From positions 496,001 through 560,000 of the forward strand of contig NZ_VEEP01000001.1 of NCBI RefSeq assembly GCF_007678455.1: 64,000 nucleotides of DNA. Reading direction: 5' to 3'. Numbering within the stretch: position 1 is the first letter of the stretch; every line of letters starts with the position of its first letter. This DNA is from Cytobacillus oceanisediminis 2691. Its GTDB lineage: Bacteria > Bacillota > Bacilli > Bacillales > Cytobacillaceae. Shown one piece after another: positions 1-7,989 of this stretch. Under the pieces are notes generated by a model, which was given only the letters and a program-made list of their open reading frames with translations, was not told the origin of the DNA and did not search any database. Made by a program: the position numbers and the translations under genes.

Positions 1-2
1 AG

Positions 3-890
3 CAGGGTGTAGCCTCTCTATTAGGAAAAGACATTGATGGACTTAAAAAAATTCTAGGCAATCCTTCCAGGGTTGACCTATCAGCTTATGGTTTTCATTG
101 GTGGATCTTCAACAACGCCCCTGATCAATATATACAGGCTGGTGTCCTGAATGACAAGGTTGTGACAGCCTTTGGGATTGGTCCAAAGGTGGATGTACTG
201 CCATTTAAAATTGGGCAGCCGATCGAAGAGATTTTTTCTATGAATGTAATAGAACCAGAAGTAACATTCGAATACAATGGCAGCTCTTACAAGTTTGAGC
301 TATCCGAACAAGATATGAACACAAGGCCAGTCATTAAGATGGGTGACTACTTCGTACAGCTTTATATCGATAAATTCACAAGTTCCGTATCCAGCATCCG
401 ATATATGGACAAGGAAACCATTATTAAACAACGGCCATATGAAATGGTCTACAGAGGGACGCTGATCGAACCTCCAGTGTTATCCGAAGGTGACTGGGTC
501 AGGATTGAAGCAGGACTGGAGAAACAGATTCTCGACATAACCAATGCCATCAGATCGAGACATGAGCTCCAATTACTTGAGTGGGACGAAAAAACGGCTG
601 AGGTCGCTTATGCCCACAGCAAAGATATGGCAATCGAAGACTATTTTTCTCATGAGTCGGAAAAGTACGGTGATCTTTCAGAAAGACTAAAAGCAGCTGA
701 AATATTATATGAAGTGGCCGGGGAAAACATCGCAGCGAACTATACAGATGCTCCAGCGGTTGTAGAAGGCTGGCTGAATAGTGAATCCCACCGTGAGGCA
801 CTATTGAATGAAGACTTCTCACATCTTGGGGTAGGGGTATATCAAAAGCATTATACCCAGAACTTTTTGAAAATGTGGAATCAACAGTAA
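3..890 (+). CDS. ylbC: YlbC-like CAP/SCP-domain protein, 5' end outside window
   Basis: The frame is open from base 3, so the gene starts upstream and 295 codons are visible (B. subtilis YlbC is about 346 aa). The first half looks like the CAP-associated N-terminal domain (HWWIFNN near residue 33). The last 115 residues are a CAP/SCP (PR-1-like) domain with its HSKDMA, GENIA and SHREALL motifs, whose His and Glu residues line the family's cleft. The family is usually extracytoplasmic, but the signal region is not in the window. Synteny with ylbD-ylbE-ricF supports the name. The molecular function of YlbC is not known to me. Confidence 0.85.
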   Translation, partial: QGVASLLGKDIDGLKKILGNPSRVDLSAYGFHWWIFNNAPDQYIQAGVLNDKVVTAFGIGPKVDVLPFKIGQPIEEIFSMNVIEPEVTFEYNGSSYKFELSEQDMNTRPVIKMGDYFVQLYIDKFTSSVSSIRYMDKETIIKQRPYEMVYRGTLIEPPVLSEGDWVRIEAGLEKQILDITNAIRSRHELQLLEWDEKTAEVAYAHSKDMAIEDYFSHESEKYGDLSERLKAAEILYEVAGENIAANYTDAPAVVEGWLNSESHREALLNEDFSHLGVGVYQKHYTQNFLKMWNQQ

Positions 891-1018
891 TAGCAATTTT
901 AATTAATTCCTACGATATTCATAATATGGAGCATACTTGAGTGCTTGCTCCCTTCAAAAGGGATTCGGAATGGGTGCATTTCGAACCCCTTTTGTCATTC
1001 TCAGAGTGGTCTTTCTGA

Positions 1019-1590
1019 TAAAACTGTCCGAACGAGAGGCACCTTTGGACAGCTTTTGTGGTTATCGTTGAAAAGCAGTCTGAACTGGAGGCGAGTTCGG
1101 ACAACTTTTGTGGTTATCGTTGAAAAGCTGTCCGAACTAGAGTCACCTTCAGACAACTTTTGTGCTTCCAGGTGAAAAGCTGTCCGAACTAGAGTCACCT
1201 TCGGACAACTTTTGTGCTTACAGGTGAGAAGCTGTCCGAACTGGAGGTTACTTCGGACAACTTTTGTGCTTACAGGCGAAAAGCTGTCCGAACCAGAGGC
1301 ACCTTTGGACAGCTTTTGTGGTTATCGTTCAAAAGCAGTCTGAACTGGAGTCACCTTCGGACAACTTTTGTGCTTATAGGCGAAAAGCTGTCCGAACCAG
1401 AGGCACCTTTGGACAGCTTTTGTGGTTATCGTTGAAAAGCAGTCTGAACTAGAGTCACCTTCGGACAACTTTTGTGCTTCCAGGTGAAAAGCTGTCCGAA
1501 CCAGAGGTTACATTGGACAGCTTTCGTGTTTACCGTAGAAAAGCTGTCTAAACTAGAGACTACTTGTGTCCACTATTGTGCAAACAGACA
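1019..1590. repeat. 52-bp tandem repeat array A, 11 units
   Basis: Eleven consecutive units start at 1019, 1071, 1123, 1175, 1227, 1279, 1331, 1383, 1435, 1487 and 1539, an exact 52-bp period. Most units have the inverted repeat AAAAGCTGTCC ... GGACAGCTTTT (or GGACAACTTTT) around a 16-17-base centre, so each can fold as a hairpin, followed by a linker of two types (GTGGTTATCGTTG or GTGCTTACAGGCG). Units 1331/1383 back to 1279 show a 104-bp higher-order duplication (1279-1382 resembles 1383-1486). The last unit is degenerate. All frames give short spurious ORFs because 52 is not a multiple of 3. The same family recurs inverted at about 25372-25790. Confidence 0.95.
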
Positions 1591-1687
1591 CAATAGTAGA
1601 CAGACCCGAAGCTACTTCCGCCAGCATGGCGGAAAGCGAAACTACTGGAACGGAAATCAGCAGCTGGACTTTACAACTCCAAACAAA

Positions 1688-1728
1688 ATAAAAAAACTGC
1701 AGAAAACTCGGTTGTCTACAGTTTAAAA
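1688..1728 (-). terminator. Rho-independent terminator of the minus-strand pair
   Basis: Read on the minus strand, ACTGTAGA and TCTGCAGT form a stem that is followed by a run of seven T. It lies just past the 3' end of the 118-aa minus-strand gene. Confidence 0.7.
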
Positions 1729-1746
1729 GCCACACTGATATGTTCT

Positions 1747-2103
1747 TTAGTCTTTCCTGACCACTCTGTTGATGGAAAAGTAGCCATGCTTCCAGTTTCC
1801 ATACAGATGCACCAGTTCCCCTTCACTGAAGGTGGGAGGGACTGCTCCTTTTCTTAGAGGCGTTACCTTTTTTACCGTCAATTCTTTTAATCCGGTGTTG
1901 ATTTTCAAAACAGTCACATGGTTGAAGCGATGATAGTAAAAACGTTCTTTGTGTTCATGGATTTCAATGATTTTTCCGCTGACGATTGCTTCTTCTGGAA
2001 TTTCCTCCAGACCAATCCATTCCTGTTCATTTCGCTGCATCTCTTTTTTTGTCAGCCAATAAAAATAGGCAAGGATTATTGGAATCGCAATTGCTGTAAC
2101 CAT
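1747..2103 (-). CDS. Uncharacterised single-pass membrane protein
   Basis: This 118-aa protein has one hydrophobic segment at residues 2-16 (AIAIPIILAYFYWL), then a charged domain rich in beta-type sequence (EIHEHKERFYYHRF, GELVHLYGNW). It is probably anchored by its N-terminus. The ATG at 2103 has an AAGGGGAT ribosome site, and the gene starts 11 bp after the thioesterase gene on the same strand, so the two probably share a transcript. I do not recognise the family. The pair interrupts the B. subtilis ylbC-ylbD order. Confidence 0.75.
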   Translation of the reverse strand: MVTAIAIPIILAYFYWLTKKEMQRNEQEWIGLEEIPEEAIVSGKIIEIHEHKERFYYHRFNHVTVLKINTGLKELTVKKVTPLRKGAVPPTFSEGELVHLYGNWKHGYFSINRVVRKD

Positions 2104-2114
2104 GTAAGATCCCC

Positions 2115-2606
2115 TTATTGATGCTGTTTTTCGATAACGAAAAAGCTTCCGGAAGAGTGGGCGATTCTTTTTCCGTCAGAACGGAATACATCGGCTTCAA
2201 GAACGATGGTGCTCCTGCCTTTATGGATAAGGGAGGCATTGCAATGGAGCTTGTCGCCGATTCCAGGAGCAAGGAAATGGATGTTAAGTTGTGATGTCAC
2301 TGCTGCGTAGCCTTCTGGCAGCAATCTGTTTGCCAATGTGCCCATCGCTGTATCCAGTACAGTTGCAGTAAATCCGCCATGAACGATTCCAAGTGTATTG
2401 TCGAGCACCCTTGTAATCGGAATATCAATTTCACAAGTTTGGTCATCAAGCCTTCTGTCCATGTGCAGGAGGCCATCGATATATGTGCTGTTTTTGCCGC
2501 TTAATTTATTTTTGACTCCGGCCAGCACTGTTTTAAGTGCTTCTAATTCCTGTTCGCCTGATAGCGAGATGCATTCGTCCAAAAGTTGGTGCAAATCTTT
2601 TTCCAC
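2115..2606 (-). CDS. PaaI-type hotdog-fold thioesterase
   Basis: This 163-aa protein carries the PaaI/YbgC-like hotdog signature GIVHGGFTATVLDTAMG at about residues 74-90, followed by the strand pattern SQLNIHFLAPG. Proteins of this type hydrolyse acyl-CoA or aryl-CoA thioesters as dimers or tetramers in the cytoplasm. The first 50 residues form a helical extension that core PaaI proteins lack. The start is GTG at 2606 with an upstream AGAGG. It is first in a two-gene minus-strand unit. The substrate cannot be predicted from sequence. Confidence 0.8.
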   Translation of the reverse strand: MEKDLHQLLDECISLSGEQELEALKTVLAGVKNKLSGKNSTYIDGLLHMDRRLDDQTCEIDIPITRVLDNTLGIVHGGFTATVLDTAMGTLANRLLPEGYAAVTSQLNIHFLAPGIGDKLHCNASLIHKGRSTIVLEADVFRSDGKRIAHSSGSFFVIEKQHQ

Positions 2607-2802
2607 TATATTTAAACCTCTTTCTAAATGGCTCTGTTTCTTTCATTCTTATTCTGAAACATTATTTTAGCAAAGCCTTATTTTATGTTCTCTATTTTAA
2701 CAAGTTTGACTTCAATTTGGAACTATTCGGTGATTTCCTTCACCATTCATGATGGATTTCATATGCTATTATAGGCATTTGTTACACTGTGAGGTGAAAG
2801 GC

Positions 2803-3204
2803 ATGGCCAAAAAGAAACTCCATCCTTCTGTTGAAAAGTTCAAGGCATTTGTTAAGGAACGCCCGGAACTGGCACAGCAAGTTCGGAAGGGAGAAACGAC
2901 CTGGCAGGAAATGTTCGAGGATTGGTACTTGCTTGGTGAAGACGATCCGAGATGGAATACTAAATCGGACAATAAACAGGACAATAAAAACGAAGAGAAG
3001 GAAAAGAAAACGGATTGGCTCGGTACCATCATGGGGGCAGTGAAAAATATGGACCCCACACAGGTTCAAGGACAGATTAACAATATCAGCCAGGCACTCG
3101 GGGCAATTCAGGGTGTGCTTTCCCAGTTCCAGGGAAAATCAGGCGGGTCCCAGGAATCAGGCAATCCAGGGCCGTCAAATCCCTTTTCATTCAGGAAGGA
3201 TTAG
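2803..3204 (+). CDS. ylbD: YlbD-like putative spore coat protein
   Basis: The 133-aa product begins MAKKKLHPSVEKFKAFVK and has the conserved TTWQEMFEDWYLLGEDDPRW block of the YlbD family (residues about 33-53), then a Lys/Glu/Asn-rich linker and a Gln/Gly/Ser-rich tail. The ATG at 2803 is preferred over upstream in-frame codons because GAGGTGAAAG lies just upstream and the family begins here. The ylbC-D-E-F order supports the identity. YlbD is annotated as a putative coat protein in B. subtilis; its exact role is not established by this sequence. Confidence 0.88.
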   Translation: MAKKKLHPSVEKFKAFVKERPELAQQVRKGETTWQEMFEDWYLLGEDDPRWNTKSDNKQDNKNEEKEKKTDWLGTIMGAVKNMDPTQVQGQINNISQALGAIQGVLSQFQGKSGGSQESGNPGPSNPFSFRKD

Positions 3205-3219
3205 AATGGAGGCGTAAGC

Positions 3220-3459
3220 ATGCGAAAAGATGTTATGGATCAATTAAGATCGAATAAGGAATTGATTGAGTTCGTCCGAACCCAGCCCCACTGGTACAGG
3301 AAGCTGAGCAGGGATCCGAGGGATTTGCATTCAGCCCAAATTGCTGCGCTGCATCATTTTGAAAAAACCATTCCTCATAAGGTCCAGAAGTTCTCCAACA
3401 ATGTACAGATGGCGTCAATGATGATGCATATGTTCTCGAGCATGAATTCACAGTCATGA
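3220..3459 (+). CDS. ylbE: YlbE-like protein
   Basis: The 79-aa protein starts MRKDVMDQLRSNKELIEFVR and has the YlbE family core QPHWYRKLSRDP. It starts 15 bp after ylbD, behind a GGAGG site, so the two form an operon that ends at the following terminator. No membrane segment or catalytic motif is visible. The function is unknown; co-transcription with ylbD suggests a sporulation-related role, which is inference. Confidence 0.88.
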   Translation: MRKDVMDQLRSNKELIEFVRTQPHWYRKLSRDPRDLHSAQIAALHHFEKTIPHKVQKFSNNVQMASMMMHMFSSMNSQS

Positions 3460-3460
3460 T

Positions 3461-3497
3461 AAAGCTTCCTTCTCGATGAGGGAAGCTTAGTTTTTTC
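3461..3497 (+). terminator. Terminator after ylbDE
   Basis: AAGCTTCC and GGAAGCTT pair across the short loop TTCTCGATGAG and are followed by a T-rich run. Confidence 0.85.
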
Positions 3498-3578
3498 AGA
3501 ATGTAAAAGCCTTCGGACCAGAATCCTTAGCTTTTCTGGCAGTTTCATGGTAAAATGAGGTTCGGAGGTGAGCCAGCA

Positions 3579-4022
3579 TTGCTTGCTGTTACATCAGAAA
3601 GAGTCTTATTGTTGGAAGAAGCTGAACAATTAGTCAGCATGATTTTGCAATCTGATATTGCCGAATATTATCGGGAATGTTTATATAAGGTAAAAAACAA
3701 TGCAGATACACAAAGAAAGGTCCGTGAATTTGTGGACATGAAGGAACGCTATGAAGAGGTTCAGCGTTTCGGAAAATACCATCCTGACTACAAAGAAATC
3801 ATGGGCAAGATTCGCCTTGTCAAAAGAGAGCTTGATATGGACGAGACCATTTTCGAATTCAAGAAAGCGGAAAATGATTTGCAGAGCCTTCTTGATGAGG
3901 TGAGCGTAATCATCGGCAGATCCGTTTCCGAGAGTGTAAAAGTACCAACTGGAAACCCGTTCTTCGAAAGCTCCTGCGGTGGCGGATGCGGCAGCGGCGG
4001 AAGCTGTGGATGCTCTGCATAA
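3579..4022 (+). CDS. ricF: RicF/YlbF, Y-complex subunit controlling RNase Y
   Basis: The YlbF/YmcA-family protein works with YmcA (RicA) and YaaT (RicT); the complex binds Fe-S clusters and tunes RNase Y-dependent mRNA maturation, with effects on biofilm formation, competence and sporulation. The helical core includes QRFGKYHPDYKEI and the tail is cysteine-rich (CGGGCGSGGSCGC), as in B. subtilis. I chose TTG at 3579 because GGAGGTGA ends 7 nt upstream and the length (147 aa) then matches the family (149 aa). An ATG at 3555 lies ahead of that ribosome site and would add 8 atypical residues. Confidence 0.9.
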   Translation: MLAVTSERVLLLEEAEQLVSMILQSDIAEYYRECLYKVKNNADTQRKVREFVDMKERYEEVQRFGKYHPDYKEIMGKIRLVKRELDMDETIFEFKKAENDLQSLLDEVSVIIGRSVSESVKVPTGNPFFESSCGGGCGSGGSCGCSA

Positions 4023-4025
4023 CAT

Positions 4026-4055
4026 GAAAAGCATGGGGCCCCCCATGCTTTTTAT
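4026..4055 (+). terminator. Terminator after ricF
   Basis: AGCATGGGG and CCCCATGCT form a GC-rich stem followed by TTTTTATT. Confidence 0.85.
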
Positions 4056-4098
4056 TTGCTTTGATTCAACCACGATAATGGCAAAACATGATTGATGA

Positions 4099-4128
4099 TT
4101 GAAAAAATTGGTTTTTGTATGCTAGACT
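4099..4128 (+). promoter_or_regulatory. Candidate sigma-A promoter of ylbG
   Basis: TTGAAA at 4099-4104 and TAGACT at 4123-4128 are separated by 18 bp, and the -10 is preceded by TG. It lies 36 bp ahead of the ylbG start. Confidence 0.5.
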
Positions 4129-4164
4129 AGTACAAAGCAAACGTTTACCGAAGGGGAAAAGAAT

Positions 4165-4440
4165 ATGATAGGACAGAGACAGGGAATCATCGTATGGCTG
4201 TATTCACTGAAACAGGCCAAGATGCTCAGAAGATTTGGCAATGTTCATTTTGTCTCAAAAAAGTTGAAATATGCCGTTATTTATTGCAATCTCGACGAGG
4301 CAGAGGGCCTTATGGAAAAGATTAAATCATATTCATTCGTTAAAAAGGTGGAACCTTCTTACAAACCATTCTTAAAAATGGAGTTTGAAAATTCCTCCCC
4401 TGACAAGGCAAAGGAATATGACTATAAGATGGGAATATAG
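4165..4440 (+). CDS. ylbG: YlbG, UPF0298 family protein
   Basis: The 91-aa product [19 protein letters not shown]... matches the UPF0298/YlbG family over its full length (B. subtilis about 90 aa), with the block [12 protein letters not shown] and a conserved [13 protein letters not shown] segment. It is probably a small cytoplasmic protein with a ferredoxin-like fold. It is a single-gene unit between its own candidate promoter and a bidirectional terminator. The function is unknown. Confidence 0.88.
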   Translation: MIGQRQGIIVWLYSLKQAKMLRRFGNVHFVSKKLKYAVIYCNLDEAEGLMEKIKSYSFVKKVEPSYKPFLKMEFENSSPDKAKEYDYKMGI

Positions 4441-4445
4441 CAATA

Positions 4446-4478
4446 CAAAAAAAGGCGAGGAGAATCCTCGTCTTTTTT
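4446..4478. terminator. Bidirectional terminator between ylbG and a minus-strand gene
   Basis: A-rich run, GGCGAGG/CCTCGTC stem around AGAAT, then a T-rich run. It can serve ylbG on the plus strand and the 129-aa gene on the minus strand. Confidence 0.8.
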
Positions 4479-4481
4479 GAG

Positions 4482-4871
4482 CTATTGAAGTGGCGGAATA
4501 TAATGGTTCAGCCTCAAGATGCCTATCAAATACTGAAAATACAATTCCTTTTCGGCAAACATTGTGGACGGTTTGGCATCAAACTCTATGATCGTCTTAT
4601 CCAGTTCATCAGCCAGCTCCTTGAACATGTCAAAGCGCTTGTTCTTTAAAATATGAGGGTTCGATATTCCCTCCCTGCAGATATATAAAGCCTGGAAGTT
4701 CCCGGGGTTGGTTGGCTTAAGGACCACCAGGAGGGAACTTACTTCTTTTTCATTCACTTTTGTATGGATTGCCATTAAGTGCATCAACCGATGGCGGTTT
4801 GCCCTGGCCGTTTCAATCAATTCGTATAGATCTGAATATCCTTCTCCAAGCTCGATAAAACGCTGAATCAC
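4482..4871 (-). CDS. Conserved Bacillaceae protein of unknown function (DUF7147-like)
   Basis: This 129-aa protein starts MIQRFIELGEGYSDLYELIE and contains the mixed alpha/beta block VSSLLVVLKPTNPGNFQALY. I recall similar short Bacillaceae proteins labelled 'methylthioribose kinase', but it is far too short for MtnK and lacks kinase motifs, so that label should not be trusted. The ATG at 4871 has an AAGGGGAAAT ribosome site. It stands alone, convergent with ylbG. Family assignment is from memory. Confidence 0.75.
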   Translation of the reverse strand: MIQRFIELGEGYSDLYELIETARANRHRLMHLMAIHTKVNEKEVSSLLVVLKPTNPGNFQALYICREGISNPHILKNKRFDMFKELADELDKTIIEFDAKPSTMFAEKELYFQYLIGILRLNHYIPPLQ

Positions 4872-5018
4872 TTTTATTTCCCCTTCCGGCTTATCACTCC
4901 ATCATACTTTACCATTTGCAATCTTAAATTTGAAGCAGTTATGTCACTTTATAATGGATTACTCTCATCATTTGTTTTTGCTATTTTAATTGTAGTGAAA
5001 GGTGTTTTTTTAAAACAA

Positions 5019-5107
5019 GGCTCTGTTAAAGCAAAATGTTGTTTTTACACCTGTTGATTGTAGCGGAGCGCCTGGAACGAAAATCAACAGTCTTGTTTAA
5101 CAGAGCC
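5019..5107. mobile_element. 89-bp MITE-like element with 8-bp target duplication
   Basis: Perfect 12-bp inverted ends GGCTCTGTTAAA (5019-5030) and TTTAACAGAGCC (5096-5107) enclose a second inverted pair, GTTGATT and AATCAAC. The flanks TAAAACAA (5011-5018) and TAGAACAA (5108-5115) match at 7 of 8 bases and look like a target-site duplication. Both ends match the 337-bp element at 47336-47672, so this is an internally deleted relative. It has no coding capacity and must have been moved in trans, if it moved. Confidence 0.85.
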
Positions 5108-5120
5108 TAGAACAAAAACA

Positions 5121-5149
5121 AAGCCTTGAACCATTCAGGCTCAAGGCTT
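5121..5149. other. Intergenic hairpin
   Basis: AAGCCTTGA (5121-5129) and TCAAGGCTT (5141-5149) form a perfect 9-bp stem without a following T run. The 4872-5396 gap also holds the MITE-like element, a small ORF and a second hairpin at 5242-5267. Confidence 0.6.
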
Positions 5150-5209
5150 CCTTCCATGCACCGCAATAGTGCTGAAGGCAAAGGGAGAGGAGAAACCGGA
5201 GGAAAACTT

Positions 5210-5260
5210 ATGGGGAAACGTAAGTCTTCTCCGCGGTTGGCAACAACATCCTCAAATTGA
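5210..5260 (+). CDS. Possible 16-aa small ORF ahead of rsmD
   Basis: ATG at 5210 opens a 16-codon frame (MGKRKSSPRLATTSSN) ending in TGA. GGAGG at 5198-5202 is spaced 7 nt from it, an ideal ribosome site. A hairpin (AACAACATC at 5242-5250 with GATGTTGTT at 5259-5267) overlaps its end. It is basic and unlike any family I know. It could be a leader peptide, a small protein or chance. Confidence 0.25.
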   Translation: MGKRKSSPRLATTSSN

Positions 5261-5396
5261 TGTTGTTAATCTTTATTATTTCCATATTAGGAATGGATAT
5301 ACACTGGTTTGGTTAATTTTTTGAATGTGTGGTAGGATAAGGGAGTAATTTATACGAACATAATGTAATAAGCTTACATATTTAAGGAGTAAAAAA

Positions 5397-5969
5397 ATGA
5401 GAGTTGTATCAGGTGATTTAAAGGGCCGGGTTTTAAAAGCGGTGCCCGGGACGTCTACCAGGCCTACTACTGATAAAGTTAAGGAAGCTTTGTTCAATAT
5501 GATTGGCCCTTATTTTACAGGAGGCCTTGGACTTGATTTATTTGCCGGAAGTGGAGGCCTGGGGATTGAGGCACTTAGCAGAGGACTGGACAAAGTCATT
5601 TTTGTTGATCGTGAAGGAAAGGCGATTCATGTTATAAATGAGAACCTGAAATCCTGCGACCTGGAAGAGAAAGCAGAAGTTTACAGGAATGAGGCTGTCA
5701 GGGCCTTGAAGGCCATTCAAAAAAGAGAGCTGGTCTTCGATTTTATTTTCCTGGACCCTCCTTACAAAAAACAGCAGCTGGTCAAGCTATTGGAAATGAT
5801 GGATAAAGAGGGGCTTATCCATCAGGAAGGTTTGATTGTCTGTGAACATGCCTCTGATATCAGGCTGCCAGAAAAAATAGGAAAACTGGTGCAAACTAGA
5901 AATGAAAAATATGGTATTATCGGAATAACTCTTTATAATGTTGAGGCAGTAGATGAGGGGGAAAAATAG
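5397..5969 (+). CDS. rsmD: RsmD, 16S rRNA (guanine966-N2)-methyltransferase
   Basis: RsmD uses S-adenosylmethionine to methylate G966 (E. coli numbering) of 16S rRNA in the assembling 30S subunit. The 190-aa protein has an N-terminal MRVVSGDLKGR, the SAM-binding loop LDLFAGSGGLGIEAL at residues 46-60 and the catalytic DPPY at 120-123, all typical. AAGGAG is 6-7 nt ahead of the ATG. coaD follows directly after the stop codon, so the two are coupled. This corresponds to B. subtilis ylbH. Confidence 0.95.
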   Translation: MRVVSGDLKGRVLKAVPGTSTRPTTDKVKEALFNMIGPYFTGGLGLDLFAGSGGLGIEALSRGLDKVIFVDREGKAIHVINENLKSCDLEEKAEVYRNEAVRALKAIQKRELVFDFIFLDPPYKKQQLVKLLEMMDKEGLIHQEGLIVCEHASDIRLPEKIGKLVQTRNEKYGIIGITLYNVEAVDEGEK

Positions 5970-6459
<490 letters not shown>

Positions 6460-6461
<2 letters not shown>

Positions 6462-6485
6462 CGGGCAGAAATGCCCGTTATTTTT
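6460..6485. terminator. Bidirectional terminator between coaD and ylbJ
   Basis: AACGGGCA and TGCCCGTT pair around GAAA, with TTTTT following. The T run overlaps the 3' end of convergent ylbJ. Confidence 0.85.
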
Positions 6486-7701
6486 CTTGCAGTATCCGCC
6501 TGCCGAAGATCCAGATGTAAATGAGCAAACTGCCAATCGTGATCAGCGGCCCTGCTGTGGCAAGGAGGCTGTATGCTTCTGCCAGGCGGCTTCCCTCCGA
6601 AGTCAGATATTCCATTACTGGCAAAGCGTTTGATGGCTGGCCATCCTGGAAAAAGCGTTCATATACTGGTTTCCAAAGGATGAAAGCATAAAAAGCTGCA
6701 AAGAACCCATGAATGATCCTCGCGAAAAAGAATGGCTGGAAGCGGATATCTGTCTGGGCGAGAATGCTTGCCACCTGGGCCTGAACGCTAAAACCGCTGA
6801 ATGCGAGTATGAAGCTTGTAATGACAGCCTGATGCATCAAGGTTGCATCCTGTACCTGGCTAGTCATCTGGCTCCCGAGTGTAATCTCAAATATGCCAGA
6901 AATAAATGGAAGGCTAAGCATATCTGTCATTCCCAGCATTCCGAGCATGATTTCAAGGAATTTGGCAAGGAATCCAGTAATGTGAAGATGAAATAACAGT
7001 TTGTTTATGACTGAAAACAAGATGATGAAGCCACCGATCATCAACAGGGTCTGGATGGAAGACATTACGGCATCACCGAGCAGTTTTCCAATCGGGCGGT
7101 TGTCCTTGATCCTCGTTCTGTGCAGTGCAGCAAAAGCATCTCTTATGGATAAATTCCGTTCTTTATCCTTTGTAGTGCTTTCTTCGCTTCTCCCGTAGAA
7201 CCTCATGATCAAACCTACGCTGATATTGCCAAGATAATGAGCCAGCGCGAGTATGACCCCAAGCTGGACATTGTAAAAGAATCCCACTGATACAGCTCCG
7301 AAAATGAAAAGAGGATTCGAGGAGTTTGTAAAAGAAACCAGCCTTTCTGCTTCAATTTTTGTCAGCTGACCTTCCTGGCGCATCCTTGCCGTCAGCTTAG
7401 CTCCTGCTGGAAAGCCAGAAGCCATTCCCATCGCCCAGACAAATCCGCCAACACCCGGTACCTTGAACAGAGGCCTCATTAGGGGTTCGAGAAGTACGCC
7501 GATAAAACGGACGACTCCGAATCCGATCAGCATTTCAGATACGATGAAAAAAGGAAGGAGCGAGGGGAAGACAATCTCCCACCACATATTCAATCCCCGG
7601 ATCGAAGCATCAAAGGATTCCTGGGGAAAGGTAATGAGTGAAACAGCCAGAAAGGTGACGGAGGCTGCAAGGAACAGTGTTTTCAATCTGGATTTTAGCA
7701 C
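6478..7701 (-). CDS. ylbJ: YlbJ, sporulation integral membrane protein
   Basis: The 407-aa polytopic protein (family about 408 aa) has roughly eight hydrophobic segments and a nucleoside-transporter-like Gate domain (SNPLFIFGAVSVGFF, GFPAGAKLTARM). In B. subtilis ylbJ is sigma-E controlled and needed for normal spore cortex formation; the transported molecule is not settled. The start is GTG at 7701 behind GGAAGGAG. It is a single gene convergent with coaD. I did not find a clear sigma-E promoter in 7702-7800. Confidence 0.92.
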   Translation of the reverse strand: MLKSRLKTLFLAASVTFLAVSLITFPQESFDASIRGLNMWWEIVFPSLLPFFIVSEMLIGFGVVRFIGVLLEPLMRPLFKVPGVGGFVWAMGMASGFPAGAKLTARMRQEGQLTKIEAERLVSFTNSSNPLFIFGAVSVGFFYNVQLGVILALAHYLGNISVGLIMRFYGRSEESTTKDKERNLSIRDAFAALHRTRIKDNRPIGKLLGDAVMSSIQTLLMIGGFIILFSVINKLLFHLHITGFLAKFLEIMLGMLGMTDMLSLPFISGIFEITLGSQMTSQVQDATLMHQAVITSFILAFSGFSVQAQVASILAQTDIRFQPFFFARIIHGFFAAFYAFILWKPVYERFFQDGQPSNALPVMEYLTSEGSRLAEAYSLLATAGPLITIGSLLIYIWIFGRRILQEK

Positions 7702-7989
7702 TTAAGATTCTCCTTCCTGCGGTCTTGCTGTGAAACTTTTTTAAACAATGGTAAAATAAAGTGAAACTCACCGGTGGGGTAATTTTCCATCCCATTCTAT
7801 ATACCTTGCATGCTGTCACATTTATTAAAAGCCTTTGTGACGGGCCGGTTTTAATCAATAAATTTTTACGTGAAAACATGATAAGTTGTCAGCCTTGTCC
7901 TCATATAAATCAATATACTCGCTGAACTTCAAATTAGACCAAGTTTAGGATGTATCGACAAAAACATGGGTTTGAGGGAGGAAAAAGCT

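Noticed and set aside
1019-1590. CRISPR array
   Set aside because: Whole units repeat with no unique spacers, and there are no cas genes nearby; the same holds for 25372-25790 and the 20-21-bp repeats.
919-1735. Six short ORFs on both strands across the first 52-bp array
   Set aside because: They are the same repeat read in different frames; 52 bp is not a multiple of 3, no ribosome sites are present and the peptides match nothing.
6709-6996. 95-codon plus-strand ORF inside ylbJ
   Set aside because: It is antisense to a well-conserved membrane protein gene, has no family resemblance and no ribosome site.
7702-7989. Sigma-E promoter for ylbJ in the ylbJ-ylbK gap
   Set aside because: Expected from B. 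subtilis, but no pair of elements with acceptable spacing was found on the minus strand.
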